From positions 1,294,001 to 1,358,000 of the forward strand of contig NZ_CP014525.1 of assembly GCF_001611975.1 (NCBI RefSeq): a DNA stretch of 64,000 nt, read 5' to 3'. The position numbers and the translations under genes were made by a program. Source of the DNA: Haematospirillum jordaniae (GTDB lineage Bacteria > Pseudomonadota > Alphaproteobacteria > Rhodospirillales > Rhodospirillaceae). Numbering within the stretch: position 1 is the stretch's first letter; the number at the start of each line of letters is the position of its first letter. Below the pieces are notes generated by a model that was not told the DNA's origin, ran no database searches, and saw only the letters and a list, made by a program, of their open reading frames with translations. Below are positions 44,062 through 53,765 of the stretch, one piece after another.

Positions 44062-45132
44062 ATGGCAGATCTTGCGGTAAACGCGCCGTTGGAGGGGCGT
44101 CGATGCTCTGCTGGTTCCGGTGGTGCTATGACAGACGTGGCATCTGCGTATGCCGCAATTGACCTGGGGACAAACAACTGCCGTATGTTGATTGCCCGCC
44201 CTGACGGAGAACGGTTCAGGATTGTGGACTCCTTTTCGCGCATAACCCGCCTAGGGGAAGGGTTGGCTGAAACGGGCATTCTGTCTGTTGCTGCGCAGGA
44301 GCGAACACTTGATGCCTTGCGCAGCTGTGCCGAAAAGATTGGCCGGCTTGGTCTGGTTCGTTCGCGCCACGTTGCAACAGAAGGGTGCCGTCGCGCTGGG
44401 AATGGGCTGGAATTTCTGGCGACCGTATACCGCGAGACGGGCTTGACCATAGAGTGTATTTCCCCGGCAGAGGAGGCGTGTCTGGCTTTGGTCGGGTGTT
44501 CGGGACTTTTTTCTGCCGGGGCCAGTTCTATCTTCCTGTTTGATATCGGCGGCGGGTCTACTGAGTTGGTCCTGATTGTGCAGGGTGCTTCTGGGTTACG
44601 GGTTGAGGGTTTCATGTCTCTTCCCTTCGGTGTCGTGACCGTTGCGGATGCCTGTGGAGGGGGGGACTTCGCGTATCGCACATACCGGGAGGTGTGCACC
44701 CGCATTCGCTCCATGGTCCAACCCTTTGGTGCACGCCATAATCTTGCGGAACGTGTGACGACGGGGCAGCTCCAGGTGGTGGGTACGTCCGGTACAATTA
44801 CAACCTTGGGAGCTTTTCACCTTGGCTTAACGCGCTATGATCGCGCGGCGGTTGATGGGTTGGATGTGTCGTGTGCAGCTATTCTTGATGCAGGGCAGCG
44901 GTTGATGGGCATGACGGCCCGGCAACGGGCAGATTCGCCGTGTATTGGCCCTCAGAGGGCTGATCTGGTCATTGCCGGATGTGCCATTCTGGAAGCTGTT
45001 TTCAGCCTTTGGCCCGGTGGTTCGCTGACGATTGCAGATCGGGGCTTGCGCGAAGGGCTGCTTATGGGGCTTATGGGGGTACGTAATACTCCGGCCGACT
45101 TTGGCATGGAGTGTATTTCTCAAGTATACTAA
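44062..45132 (+). CDS. Ppx/GppA family phosphatase
   Basis: Exopolyphosphatase or pppGpp phosphohydrolase of the ASKHA fold. About 356 residues: YAAIDLGTNNCRMLIA, ATEGCRRAGNGLEFL, IFLFDIGGGSTELVLI and VVGTSGTITTLGAFHLG are family motifs. It ends near residue 350, so the C-terminal HD-like domain of E. coli Ppx/GppA is absent, as in many alphaproteobacterial members. ATG 44062 has GGAGGGG 5 nt upstream; ATG 44047 and ATG 44128 are alternatives. The rlmE start follows 13 bp later. Confidence 0.88.
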   Translation: MADLAVNAPLEGRRCSAGSGGAMTDVASAYAAIDLGTNNCRMLIARPDGERFRIVDSFSRITRLGEGLAETGILSVAAQERTLDALRSCAEKIGRLGLVRSRHVATEGCRRAGNGLEFLATVYRETGLTIECISPAEEACLALVGCSGLFSAGASSIFLFDIGGGSTELVLIVQGASGLRVEGFMSLPFGVVTVADACGGGDFAYRTYREVCTRIRSMVQPFGARHNLAERVTTGQLQVVGTSGTITTLGAFHLGLTRYDRAAVDGLDVSCAAILDAGQRLMGMTARQRADSPCIGPQRADLVIAGCAILEAVFSLWPGGSLTIADRGLREGLLMGLMGVRNTPADFGMECISQVY

Positions 45133-45145
45133 TCTTTTGGTTGTT

Positions 45146-45877
45146 ATGGCACGAGCACCAGGAAAAAAGAGCGGTCGTCGCGTACCGTCTACGTCGAACC
45201 GGTCGGCGGTATCGGTACGGATGACGTCTGTGCGGGTCAAGTCAGCCCGTGGGCGCAGCACGTCGTCTGTGCAATGGCTCCAGCGCCAGCTGAATGACCC
45301 TTATGTGGTGGCTGCGCGTCAGCAGGGTTACAAGTCCCGGGCTGCCTTCAAGCTGGTTGAGATGGACCAGCAGCTGGCATTCCTGAAGCCGGGCCAGAGA
45401 GTGGTTGATCTTGGTGCTGCGCCCGGTGGGTGGACCCAGGTTGCGGTAGAGCGGACACGGGCTGATCAACCCCGTGGGGGAACCGTGGTCGGGATCGATA
45501 TCCTAGAATGGGGCCCAATCCCCGGCGCGCACTGTATTACCTTGGATTTTCTTGATCCGGCCGCCCCGCAGGCCCTGAAAGATGCCCTTGGTGGGACTGC
45601 CGATGTGGTTATGTCCGATATGGCGGCCCCGACAACCGGGGATCCCCGTACAGACCATCTGCGGATTATTGCGTTGTTGGAAGTCGCTTGGGACTTTGCT
45701 GCTGAGGTTCTGGCTCCCGGTGGAACCTTTTTGTGCAAGGTGTTTCAGGGTGGGGCGACGGGTGATCTGCTCAAAATTCTCAAGCCCCGCTTTGACAGCA
45801 TCAAGCACATAAAACCCCCGGCCAGCCGCAAGGAAAGCCCGGAGCTGTATCTGGTCGCCCGGGGGTTCCGGGGCTAG
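45146..45877 (+). CDS. rlmE: 23S rRNA 2'-O-ribose methyltransferase RlmE
   Basis: Heat-inducible in E. coli (RrmJ/FtsJ); methylates U2552 of 23S rRNA. 243 residues from ATG 45146: a basic N-terminal tail, then YKSRAAFKLVEMDQQ, SAM site VVDLGAAPGGWTQVA, VVMSDMAAPTTGDPRTDH, FLCKVFQGG and SRKESPELYLVARGF. The K-D-K-E catalytic tetrad is present. It is translated just after the Ppx/GppA gene. Confidence 0.96.
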   Translation: MARAPGKKSGRRVPSTSNRSAVSVRMTSVRVKSARGRSTSSVQWLQRQLNDPYVVAARQQGYKSRAAFKLVEMDQQLAFLKPGQRVVDLGAAPGGWTQVAVERTRADQPRGGTVVGIDILEWGPIPGAHCITLDFLDPAAPQALKDALGGTADVVMSDMAAPTTGDPRTDHLRIIALLEVAWDFAAEVLAPGGTFLCKVFQGGATGDLLKILKPRFDSIKHIKPPASRKESPELYLVARGFRG

Positions 45878-45942
45878 GGGATCTGCTGTCTATAGGTGTT
45901 CCGGGTTGCACTTTTCGGGGTGCGGGGCTGCAATTCTGTTGC

Positions 45943-45970
45943 TTGGCACAGAAAACTTTCTGTGTATGAT
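45943..45970 (+). promoter_or_regulatory. guaB: Candidate guaB promoter with palindromic spacer
   Basis: TTGGCA (-35, 45943-45948), 16-bp spacer and TATGAT (-10, 45965-45970), about 50 bp before guaB. The spacer region contains ACAGAAA-AC-TTTCTGT (45948-45963), a perfect 7-bp inverted repeat that could be an operator. Confidence 0.6.
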
Positions 45971-46018
45971 GGCGCGCACCCCGAAATATGCTGCTGCCGG
46001 TCGTAAGGTGCAAAATTA

Positions 46019-47482
46019 ATGAATTTCTCTGAAGCCCTGACCTTTGATGATGTGCTGCTGGTTCCTGCAGCCTCTGATGTCCTGCCTGCCCAGGCCAATG
46101 TTTCCACGCGTCTGACCCGTGGTGTGTCCTTGGGAATTCCGCTTTTGTCCTCAGCTATGGATACGGTTACGGAAAGCCCGATGGCTATTGCGATGGCTCA
46201 GGCAGGCGGTATTGGCGTTATCCATAAAAATCTTGGTATTGCCGAGCAAGCCGAGGAAGTGCGGCGTGTGAAGCGGTTTGAGTCCGGGATGGTTGTCAAT
46301 CCCCTGACCATTCATCCTGACCAGCCTCTTGCCGATGCCCTGAAGATGATGGAGCAGTTTTCCATCAGTGGTATCCCCGTTGTTGATCGTGGTACAGGTC
46401 GCTTGGTCGGTATTCTGACCAACCGCGATGTGCGCTTTGCCAATGACCGGTCCCAGCCGGTGTCGTCCTATATGACTGATACCAACCTGGTTACCGTGAC
46501 TGGGGGCTTTGGTCAGGATGAGGCCAAGGCCCTGCTGCACCGCCACCGGATCGAAAAGTTGCTGGTGGTTGATGATGCCTATCGGTGTGTGGGGCTGGTG
46601 ACCGTCCGCGATATGGAAAAAGCCCAGAATTACCCGCTGGCTTGTAAGGATGATCATGGACGGTTGCGGGTTGCGGCGGCAACAGGTGTGGGCCGCGACG
46701 GCATGAAGCGTGCCGAGGCTCTTCTGGAGGCCGGGGTCGATGTGCTGGTCGTTGATACAGCCCATGGCCATTCATCTGGGGTGGTTCAGGCTGTTCGGGA
46801 TATCAAGTCGAACTATCCGGCTGCCCAGGTTATTGCCGGCAATATTGCAACCCCGGAAGCGGCGGCCGCTTTGGCAGAAGCCGGGGCTGATGCCGTGAAG
46901 GTCGGAATTGGTCCGGGTTCGATCTGTACAACCCGCGTTGTGGCCGGTGTTGGTGTGCCTCAGCTGTCTGCCATCCTTGAGGTCAGTGCGGTGGCCCACA
47001 GTCACGGCATTCCCCTGATCGCTGATGGCGGAATCAAGTTCTCCGGCGATCTGGCCAAGGCTGTTGCTGCAGGGGCTGACTCCTGCATGATCGGCAGCCT
47101 GCTGGCCGGAACGGACGAGGCCCCCGGGGAGGTAGTCCTGTATCAGGGTCGTTCCTACAAGTATTACCGCGGTATGGGGTCTGTTGGCGCCATGGCGCGT
47201 GGATCGGCTGACCGCTATTTCCAGGAAGAAGTCCGGGATGATCTCAAGCTGGTTCCTGAAGGGATCGAGGGGCGTGTGCCTTACAAGGGTGCGGCGGGCA
47301 ATATCCTGCATCAGCTGGTTGGCGGGTTGAAAGCCGCTATGGGTTATACCGGGAACCGTACCATTGCTGAAATGCAGCAGCGGTGTACGTTCCGTCGCAT
47401 TACGACCGCCGGCTATCGTGAAAGCCATGTCCATGATGTGACCATTACCCATGAAGCGCCGAACTACCGTGTAGGGGCGTAA
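46019..47482 (+). CDS. guaB: Inosine-5'-monophosphate dehydrogenase GuaB
   Basis: Converts IMP to XMP with NAD, the committed step to GMP. The 487 residues form a TIM barrel interrupted by two CBS domains (about 95-200: LTIHPDQPLADALKMM, LVTVTGGFGQDEAKALL). The catalytic Cys is in VGIGPGSICTTRVVAG, followed by IADGGIKFSGDLAKA, YRGMGSVGAM and the mobile flap. ATG at 46019 has AAGGTG upstream. guaA lies 3.6 kb away, reading the same way. Confidence 0.98.
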   Translation: MNFSEALTFDDVLLVPAASDVLPAQANVSTRLTRGVSLGIPLLSSAMDTVTESPMAIAMAQAGGIGVIHKNLGIAEQAEEVRRVKRFESGMVVNPLTIHPDQPLADALKMMEQFSISGIPVVDRGTGRLVGILTNRDVRFANDRSQPVSSYMTDTNLVTVTGGFGQDEAKALLHRHRIEKLLVVDDAYRCVGLVTVRDMEKAQNYPLACKDDHGRLRVAAATGVGRDGMKRAEALLEAGVDVLVVDTAHGHSSGVVQAVRDIKSNYPAAQVIAGNIATPEAAAALAEAGADAVKVGIGPGSICTTRVVAGVGVPQLSAILEVSAVAHSHGIPLIADGGIKFSGDLAKAVAAGADSCMIGSLLAGTDEAPGEVVLYQGRSYKYYRGMGSVGAMARGSADRYFQEEVRDDLKLVPEGIEGRVPYKGAAGNILHQLVGGLKAAMGYTGNRTIAEMQQRCTFRRITTAGYRESHVHDVTITHEAPNYRVGA

Positions 47483-47514
47483 GGGTATCTGGTCTTCGTT
47501 GTTGATGCTTTGCT

Positions 47515-47544
47515 CCGGAGCCGGTGGGTTGCCATCGGCTCCGG
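47515..47544 (+). terminator. Hairpin after guaB, possible terminator
   Basis: CCGGAGCCG (47515-47523) pairs perfectly with CGGCTCCGG (47536-47544), followed by TTTCTTG. The T run is interrupted, so termination may be partial before the downstream methyltransferase gene. Confidence 0.55.
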
Positions 47545-47595
47545 TTTCTTGGGGGCTTGTCCCTGGTTCCTGCTTGGTATGAAAAGATTGCAATC

Positions 47596-48951
47596 GTGAT
47601 TCCTGCTGCCCGTTTACAAGCCACTGTTGATCTTCTGGAGGCTGTTGTCTCTTCACCCCGTCCGGCGGATGGCACAGCATCGGAGTTTTTCCGGGCGCGT
47701 CGTTATATTGGCTCGAAAGATCGCCGGTTCATTGCCGATGATGTATGGAGCCTCCTGCGGACATGGGCGCGTATCAGCTGGTGGATCCGTCGGTTGCACA
47801 GCCAGCTTGGCCTGCCGGGCGAGGCTCCGGAGTGGAGCGATGTCCCGCCGCGTCTGCGGGTTCTGGCTCATCGTGTGCTGGTTGCGGGATACAGCCTGTC
47901 AGACTTGGATCTCCTCTGTTCAGGGGATAAATTCTGCCCGCATCGTCTGCGCGAGCGGGAAAAGGCATTGATCCGTGCGTTGCGGGGCCAAAGGCTGACC
48001 CACAGCGATCAGCCGGACTGGGTGCAGGGAGAGGTTCCGGAATGGATCATCCCGGACCTAGCGGCTTGTTACGGTGACCGGGTTATGCCGCTCCTTGAGG
48101 CGCTCAATCGCGAGGCCCCGGTTGATGTCCGGGTCAACAGCCTGAAAGCGGATGTGGCGGAGGGTATCGCCCGCTTGGAGAGTGAAGGCATTACGGTTCG
48201 TCCTGGTCTGTTGTCGCCGCTGTCTCTTCGGCTGGAGGGGCGCGCCAACCTGCCCGCAACCGAGACGTTCCGTGAGGGACTGGTCGAAGTGCAGGACGAG
48301 GGATCGCAGCTGGTTGGTCTGCTGGTTGATGCCCGTCCGGGAATGGCCGTGGTTGATTTTTGTGCCGGTGCGGGTGGCAAAACTCTGGCTATGGCTGCGG
48401 GGATGGAGAACAAGGGGCGGCTGATTGCCTGTGATGTGTCGCAGGGTCGCCTAGAACGTTCGGCTGTCCGTTTGCGGCGTGCCGGGGTTCACAATGTGAC
48501 CCGACATGTCTTGTCCGGTGAACGGGACAAGTGGGTCAAGCGCTCTGCTGGCCGTTTTGACCGGGTTTTGATTGATGCCCCCTGTAGTGGAACCGGGACT
48601 TGGCGTCGCAACCCCGATGCCCGCTGGCGGCTGGATCGTCAGAGTGTGCAGGCCCTGGATGAGCTACAGGGGCATATTCTGGACAGCGCATCCCGTCTGG
48701 TCCGGCCTGGCGGAAGGGTTGTCTATGCCACGTGTTCTCTACTTCCTCAGGAAAACGAGGCACGTATAGAACGTTTTCTGGCATCTTCGCCGGATTTTCG
48801 TGTGTTGGATGTTCGGACCTTGTGGCCCGATCTTGTGGGCACGTCTCCTTGCCCCGCAACAGGCCTGTTTTTACGGCTTGATCCGCTGGAGCACGATACC
48901 GACGGTTTTTTTGTTGCTGTGCTGGAACGTGCGGAGCCGTCGGGGGCATAA
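47596..48951 (+). CDS. RsmB/NOP family rRNA cytosine-C5 methyltransferase
   Basis: SAM-dependent RNA m5C methyltransferase with an N-terminal NusB-like helical domain (about 1-140). 451 residues. SAM site VVDFCAGAGGKTLAMA, first catalytic Cys in LIDAPCSGTGTWRRNPD and second in VVYATCSLLPQENE. GTG 47596 gives the usual (M)IPAARLQATVDLLEAV start; a GTG 24 codons upstream adds unlike sequence. The likely target is 16S C967 as for RsmB, but a close paralogue with another target cannot be excluded. Confidence 0.88.
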   Translation: MIPAARLQATVDLLEAVVSSPRPADGTASEFFRARRYIGSKDRRFIADDVWSLLRTWARISWWIRRLHSQLGLPGEAPEWSDVPPRLRVLAHRVLVAGYSLSDLDLLCSGDKFCPHRLREREKALIRALRGQRLTHSDQPDWVQGEVPEWIIPDLAACYGDRVMPLLEALNREAPVDVRVNSLKADVAEGIARLESEGITVRPGLLSPLSLRLEGRANLPATETFREGLVEVQDEGSQLVGLLVDARPGMAVVDFCAGAGGKTLAMAAGMENKGRLIACDVSQGRLERSAVRLRRAGVHNVTRHVLSGERDKWVKRSAGRFDRVLIDAPCSGTGTWRRNPDARWRLDRQSVQALDELQGHILDSASRLVRPGGRVVYATCSLLPQENEARIERFLASSPDFRVLDVRTLWPDLVGTSPCPATGLFLRLDPLEHDTDGFFVAVLERAEPSGA

Positions 48952-48953
48952 CC

Positions 48954-50882
48954 CTATTTGTCGCCCCGCACATAGCCTAGGAACTGGGTCACGCTGTCCT
49001 GTAATGCCGAGGCCTTGCTCCGCAGGTCTATAATGGTTCCGTCAAGGATATGGGTGGCCTTGCTGGTTGTGTTGGCCAGACTGGCCACCTCGCGGATGTT
49101 GTCAGACACTTCGCTTGTTGCCGAAACCGCATTGATCACGTTGTTCGAGATTTCGCGGGTTGCGGCGCCTTGCTCGCTGACAGCGGTCGAAATGGCTGCA
49201 ATGTTATCGTTGATATTGTGTACATTCCCGGCAATAGCGTTGATGGCCTGTACAGCTTCTTCTGTTGCGGCTTGTACGGCCCCTACTTGGCGGACAATTT
49301 CTTCTGTGGCGCGGCCGGTCTGGGTTGCCAAGCCCTTGACTTCATTGGCTACCACGGCAAAGCCTTTTCCGGCCTCGCCGGCACGGGCGGCTTCGATGGT
49401 GGCGTTCAGGGCTAACAGGTTGGTTTGGTCAGCAATCGCGGTGATCATGCTGACAACCTCGCCAATTCTTACGGCAGCGGTTGAAAGACTTTCCACACGC
49501 TGGATCGTGATTCGCGCACTGTCTGATGCCTTGTGTGCCAGCCCTGCAGAACGCTCCACTTGCTCTGATATGGCACCAATTGATGCGGTTAGTTCTTCGG
49601 TGGCTGCGGCCACGGCCTCGACATTGTGGCTGGCAGATCCGGCCGAGCGGCTGGATGCATCCGCTCGCTCTAGAACCATTTTGGCATCGTTAGCTACGGA
49701 ACGGATCTGATCTCCTATTTGGGAAATCATGCTGACCATTGTTTCAACCATGGCGCCGGCAGTGGTCTGGAACTCTTCGGCCAGTTTTTCCATCATGGCA
49801 CGCCGCTCTGAATCCGTGCGTACACGGTTGCTTTCAGCCATGGCATTCAGGCGTTTTACTTCCAAGGCATTGTCGCGGAAAACAACCAGAGCCGCTGCCA
49901 TTTGGCCAATGGCGTTTTTCCAGCCGACGGCCGGGATATCTACACTCAGGTTCCCGCCTGATATTTTCTCCATAGCCGTTGTCATCTGGGCCAAGGGGCG
50001 GGAAATGCTCAGGGCGACAATAATTGTTATACAAACAACGACAGTCAGGATAACCATCATGGTGATGGAAGAGATCAGCTGGCTTGTTGCCATGGTTTCG
50101 TCTTGAGCTGCACGTGCGGCCGCAACATCGTTGCGGGCCCTCTCGATCAGAGCCTCCAGAAAGGGCTCAGCTTCGGCAAATAGCTTGCTCAGCGAGGATG
50201 TTTCTTTGGCCAAGGTGCCGCTGATGGCAACATACTGATCAAACAGCTTCAGCCAGTCCGCAATAACGGCACTGTTGTTTGTAGCCGTGAGAAGGTCAGC
50301 TGTGTCTTTACGGAATTCCTCGATATCGCCTTGCCTGCTGTAGAGCATGACGTCCTTTTCTAGGCGTCGCAGGTCCAGATAGCGTGCCATCAGGCTAGCG
50401 CTGGTTTTTATGGTTGTTTCACTGCCTGCCGCGATGGCACGCTTTTCAAGATCTCCCCGCAGGCCCTCTGTTTCTTTCAGGCCTACCGTTTTCCACATTT
50501 CAACAATGGACTGGAACTTGGTATTGTACGTCTTGAACTTTTCAGTAGCTGATGCGGCATTGGCTGCCTGTTCTTGATCCAGTTTTGCTTCCAGTGCCTT
50601 GAAGTCAGAAAGAATTTCTTCAGTGATAGTCGCGTGGTGGCTGACTTCTTTTTCATTCAGGCGCAGGAAGAAATCCTTTTCCCGCCGTCGCGCATTCAGG
50701 AAATTGTATCTTATGTCCTCAACGCTATCCCTGATTGATCTGGCGTTGTTCTGACGCTCAGAGGCTTGATGGATCGTATGCTCCTGCCAACGGGATAGGC
50801 CCCACATGGGCACGAAGCCGATGACAATGGCACCGACAATAAGCCCCAGCTGGAGTTCGATCCGCGCTTTTCTCAGAAACAT
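48954..50882 (-). CDS. Methyl-accepting chemotaxis protein with HBM-like sensor
   Basis: Inner-membrane chemoreceptor of 642 residues. Membrane helices at about 10-30 and 268-292 enclose a 235-residue all-helical periplasmic domain containing FLNARRREKDFFLR, the mark of helical bimodular (HBM) sensors. HAMP follows (SISRPLAQMTTAMEKISGGNL), then the signalling hairpin with EAARAGEAGKGFAVVANEVKGLA. The C-terminus (FLGYVRGDK) has no NWETF-type pentapeptide for CheR/CheB docking. It is convergent with the methyltransferase gene; no other chemotaxis gene is nearby. The ligand is unknown. Confidence 0.94.
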   Translation of the reverse strand: MFLRKARIELQLGLIVGAIVIGFVPMWGLSRWQEHTIHQASERQNNARSIRDSVEDIRYNFLNARRREKDFFLRLNEKEVSHHATITEEILSDFKALEAKLDQEQAANAASATEKFKTYNTKFQSIVEMWKTVGLKETEGLRGDLEKRAIAAGSETTIKTSASLMARYLDLRRLEKDVMLYSRQGDIEEFRKDTADLLTATNNSAVIADWLKLFDQYVAISGTLAKETSSLSKLFAEAEPFLEALIERARNDVAAARAAQDETMATSQLISSITMMVILTVVVCITIIVALSISRPLAQMTTAMEKISGGNLSVDIPAVGWKNAIGQMAAALVVFRDNALEVKRLNAMAESNRVRTDSERRAMMEKLAEEFQTTAGAMVETMVSMISQIGDQIRSVANDAKMVLERADASSRSAGSASHNVEAVAAATEELTASIGAISEQVERSAGLAHKASDSARITIQRVESLSTAAVRIGEVVSMITAIADQTNLLALNATIEAARAGEAGKGFAVVANEVKGLATQTGRATEEIVRQVGAVQAATEEAVQAINAIAGNVHNINDNIAAISTAVSEQGAATREISNNVINAVSATSEVSDNIREVASLANTTSKATHILDGTIIDLRSKASALQDSVTQFLGYVRGDK

Positions 50883-51093
50883 GACAATTGTCCGATCATG
50901 ACGGGTGTTCCTGCAACTTTATCCTTTAAGGGATAGGCATGAACAACGGATACGGGGCTGTAATGCCCGGGCAGACATGCAATATGTCCACGTGTTCACG
51001 GTAGGAATGAAACAATGGTGGAGGCCGGGCCGGCTTTGCGCTAAGGTCCGCACCTGTTCTGCCGATTCTGGCCCTGTATCTGTACGGAACCCC

Positions 51094-52647
51094 ATGACTC
51101 ACCGTATTCTTATTATCGACTTCGGATCCCAGGTTACCCAACTGATTGCCCGGCGCGTGCGCGAATCTGGTGTTTACTGTGAAATACACCCGTTCAATCG
51201 GGTGAGTGCCGACAGCATAAGGGTTTTTTCTCCTGCCGGGGTTATTCTGTCTGGTGGACCTGCTTCGGTCACAGGAACGGATACTCCACGTGCGCCGCAG
51301 GAGCTGTTCTCCATGGGGTTACCTGTTCTTGGGATCTGCTATGGACAGCAGACGATGATGGCCCAGCTGGGTGGTCATGTTGAAGGGTCGGACCACCGTG
51401 AATTTGGCCGGGCTTTTGTGCGTGTACAGGGGCATTGTCGCCTGTTTGACGGGACGTGGGTTCCCGATGCGGTCGAGCAGGTATGGATGAGCCACGGTGA
51501 CCGGGTGACAGCCTTGGCTCCCGGGTTTCATGCTGTTGCGTCCTCTGAAGGGGCGCCGTTTGCCGCGGTTGCTGATGATGAACGCCGTTTCTATGGGGTC
51601 CAGTTCCACCCCGAAGTCGTGCATACCCCGCATGGGGCACAGCTTCTGAAGACCTTTGTCCGTGATATCTGCGGCTGTTCCGGGGACTGGACCATGGCGT
51701 CCTTCCGCGAGACTGAGATTGCCCGTATCCGGGATCAGGTTGGGGCGGGGCGTGTTATTTGTGGGCTTTCTGGTGGCGTTGACAGTTCTGTTGTGGCTGC
51801 CATCGTGCATGAGGCGATTGGTGATCAGCTGACCTGTGTCTTTGTTGATCATGGCTTGATGCGTCAGGGAGAGGCCCAGCAGGTGGTGCGGGTCTTCCGG
51901 GACCGTTTCAATATTAATCTGGTGCATGTGGATGCCTCGGATCTGTTCCTTGGCCTTCTGTCCGGCAAGACAGACCCCGAAGAGAAGCGCAAGGTCATTG
52001 GCAAAACCTTCATTGATGTCTTTGAGGCTGAGGCCAGCAAAATTGGGGGTGCCGAGTTCCTAGCCCAGGGGACGTTGTATCCTGATGTGATTGAGTCGGT
52101 TTCCTTTACCGGTGGGCCAAGCGTTACGATCAAGTCTCACCACAATGTTGGTGGCCTGCCCGAGCGCATGAACATGAAGCTGGTAGAGCCGCTGCGCGAA
52201 CTGTTCAAGGATGAGGTTCGCGCACTGGGCCGTGAACTTGGGCTTCCGGAAGAAATGGTCGGACGCCATCCGTTTCCGGGGCCGGGGCTGGCCATCCGTA
52301 TTCCGGGGCAGGATATTACCCGTGAAAAGCTGGATATTCTGCGCAAGGCGGATGCGATCTATCTTGAAGAAATTCGCAATGCCGGGCTGTATGATGCCAT
52401 CTGGCAGGCTTTTGCTGTGCTGCTTCCCGTGCGTACGGTTGGGGTTATGGGTGATGGCCGTACCTATGACTATGCCCTTGCCGTGCGTGCTGTCACGTCA
52501 ACGGATGGTATGACTGCAGACTATTATCATTTTGATCATGAATTCCTGTCCCGTTTGTCCAATCGTATTATCAACGAGGTCAAGGGCGTGAACCGCGTTG
52601 TGTACGATATCACATCGAAGCCACCTGGCACGATTGAGTGGGAGTAG
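51094..52647 (+). CDS. guaA: GMP synthase (glutamine-hydrolysing)
   Basis: Aminates XMP to GMP. 517 residues from ATG 51094 (MTHRILIIDFGSQVTQLIARRV). The amidotransferase half has catalytic Cys in VLGICYGQQTMM and His/Glu in VQFHPEVVHT; the synthetase half has the PP-loop ICGLSGGVDSSVVAA and the dimerisation domain ending YDITSKPPGTIEWE. A 63-codon upstream extension was rejected because family members begin at this Met. Confidence 0.98.
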   Translation: MTHRILIIDFGSQVTQLIARRVRESGVYCEIHPFNRVSADSIRVFSPAGVILSGGPASVTGTDTPRAPQELFSMGLPVLGICYGQQTMMAQLGGHVEGSDHREFGRAFVRVQGHCRLFDGTWVPDAVEQVWMSHGDRVTALAPGFHAVASSEGAPFAAVADDERRFYGVQFHPEVVHTPHGAQLLKTFVRDICGCSGDWTMASFRETEIARIRDQVGAGRVICGLSGGVDSSVVAAIVHEAIGDQLTCVFVDHGLMRQGEAQQVVRVFRDRFNINLVHVDASDLFLGLLSGKTDPEEKRKVIGKTFIDVFEAEASKIGGAEFLAQGTLYPDVIESVSFTGGPSVTIKSHHNVGGLPERMNMKLVEPLRELFKDEVRALGRELGLPEEMVGRHPFPGPGLAIRIPGQDITREKLDILRKADAIYLEEIRNAGLYDAIWQAFAVLLPVRTVGVMGDGRTYDYALAVRAVTSTDGMTADYYHFDHEFLSRLSNRIINEVKGVNRVVYDITSKPPGTIEWE

Positions 52648-52713
52648 ACAGGCTGGTGCAGGGCTCTGTCATGCCCGGTCAGGCTATTGATGTGGCTGGG
52701 CGTGAGGGTTCGC

Positions 52714-53760
52714 TTAATCTTTTTGTATGTCATCCCATGCGACAGGTTGACCACGCTCCACATCTCTTGATGTGGTCTTCCCGATGATGTCATCGTAATG
52801 TTTTGGCGGCAGTCCATACCCGGGGCGTATCCTTCTTACGTCGCCGGGTGTTATGGGTGTTCCTGCCTTGATATCATTAACAAAATACAACGATCGACGG
52901 AAAACCCTGCTGTTGGTCTCTGCCTTGGGTCTGATCAATTCATCTTTTCCTAGGGCCGACCAGGTTTCGTTGACGTCTTTTACAAGTTTCTCCAATTCGC
53001 CCGGTTCTATTGAGAACGCGCTGTCTGGGCCTTTGTCAGCCCTGCTGATGGTAAAGTGTTTTTCAATAGCCGACGCGCCTAGGGCAACAGAAGCCGTTGC
53101 TGCAATGTTACCGATCGTGTGGTCGGATAAGCCGACGGTCACACCAAACGTTTTCTTCAGCTGTGTTATGGATCGTATGTTGGCTTGCTCGACAGGCGCG
53201 GGATAGCTGCTGATGCAGTGGAACAGAAGAATGGAGTCACACCCATGGCTTCGGGCGCATTCCAAGGCTTCTGTTATTTCTCCCTCACTTGCCATTCCGG
53301 TCGACATCAGCATGGGTTTCTTCTTTTTTGCCACGTAGCGGATCAATGGCAAATCGGTCAATTCAAAGGATGCTATTTTATAAGCCGGCGTATTCAGGGA
53401 CTCCAGCAAGTCAACGGCTGTTTCATCGAAGGGTGTCGAGAACAACGTAATCCCAATTTTACGGGCAAAGCGGAAGAGTTCTTGGTGCCACTCATAGGGG
53501 GTGTAGGCTTCGTGATACAGGTCGTATAGCTTGTACCCGTTCCATAAGCCACCCTTTACGATAAAGTCATCCTTGTCGCAGTCGATTGTCATCGTATCGG
53601 CATTATAGGTTTGTATCTTGACGGCATTCGCTCCTGACTTGGCGGCCATTTCGATAGACAGCTTGGCACGCTCAAGCGAACCATTGTGGTTTGCTGAGAT
53701 CTCGGCAATGACATATGGGGGCTGATGTTCCGATACTTCCCGACCTGATATAATCAGCAT
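52714..53760 (-). CDS. pseI: Pseudaminic acid synthase PseI
   Basis: Condenses a diacetamido-trideoxy-altrose with phosphoenolpyruvate to form pseudaminic acid, a nonulosonic acid used in flagellin or surface glycans. 348 residues from ATG 53760 (MLIISGREVSEHQPPYVIAE). NeuB barrel with AEISANHNGSLERAK; the block DDFIVKGGLWNGYKLYDLYHEAYTPYEWH separates PseI from sialic and legionaminic synthases. The C-terminal antifreeze-like SAF domain starts near 290 (DIKAGTPITPGDVRRIRPG). No other pse gene is in the window. Base composition is lower in GC than its neighbours. Confidence 0.9.
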   Translation of the reverse strand: MLIISGREVSEHQPPYVIAEISANHNGSLERAKLSIEMAAKSGANAVKIQTYNADTMTIDCDKDDFIVKGGLWNGYKLYDLYHEAYTPYEWHQELFRFARKIGITLFSTPFDETAVDLLESLNTPAYKIASFELTDLPLIRYVAKKKKPMLMSTGMASEGEITEALECARSHGCDSILLFHCISSYPAPVEQANIRSITQLKKTFGVTVGLSDHTIGNIAATASVALGASAIEKHFTISRADKGPDSAFSIEPGELEKLVKDVNETWSALGKDELIRPKAETNSRVFRRSLYFVNDIKAGTPITPGDVRRIRPGYGLPPKHYDDIIGKTTSRDVERGQPVAWDDIQKD

Positions 53761-53765
53761 ATCTA

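Noticed and set aside
46772..47680. 302-codon - strand frame opposite guaB
   Set aside because: guaB is certain and the antisense product has no family features.
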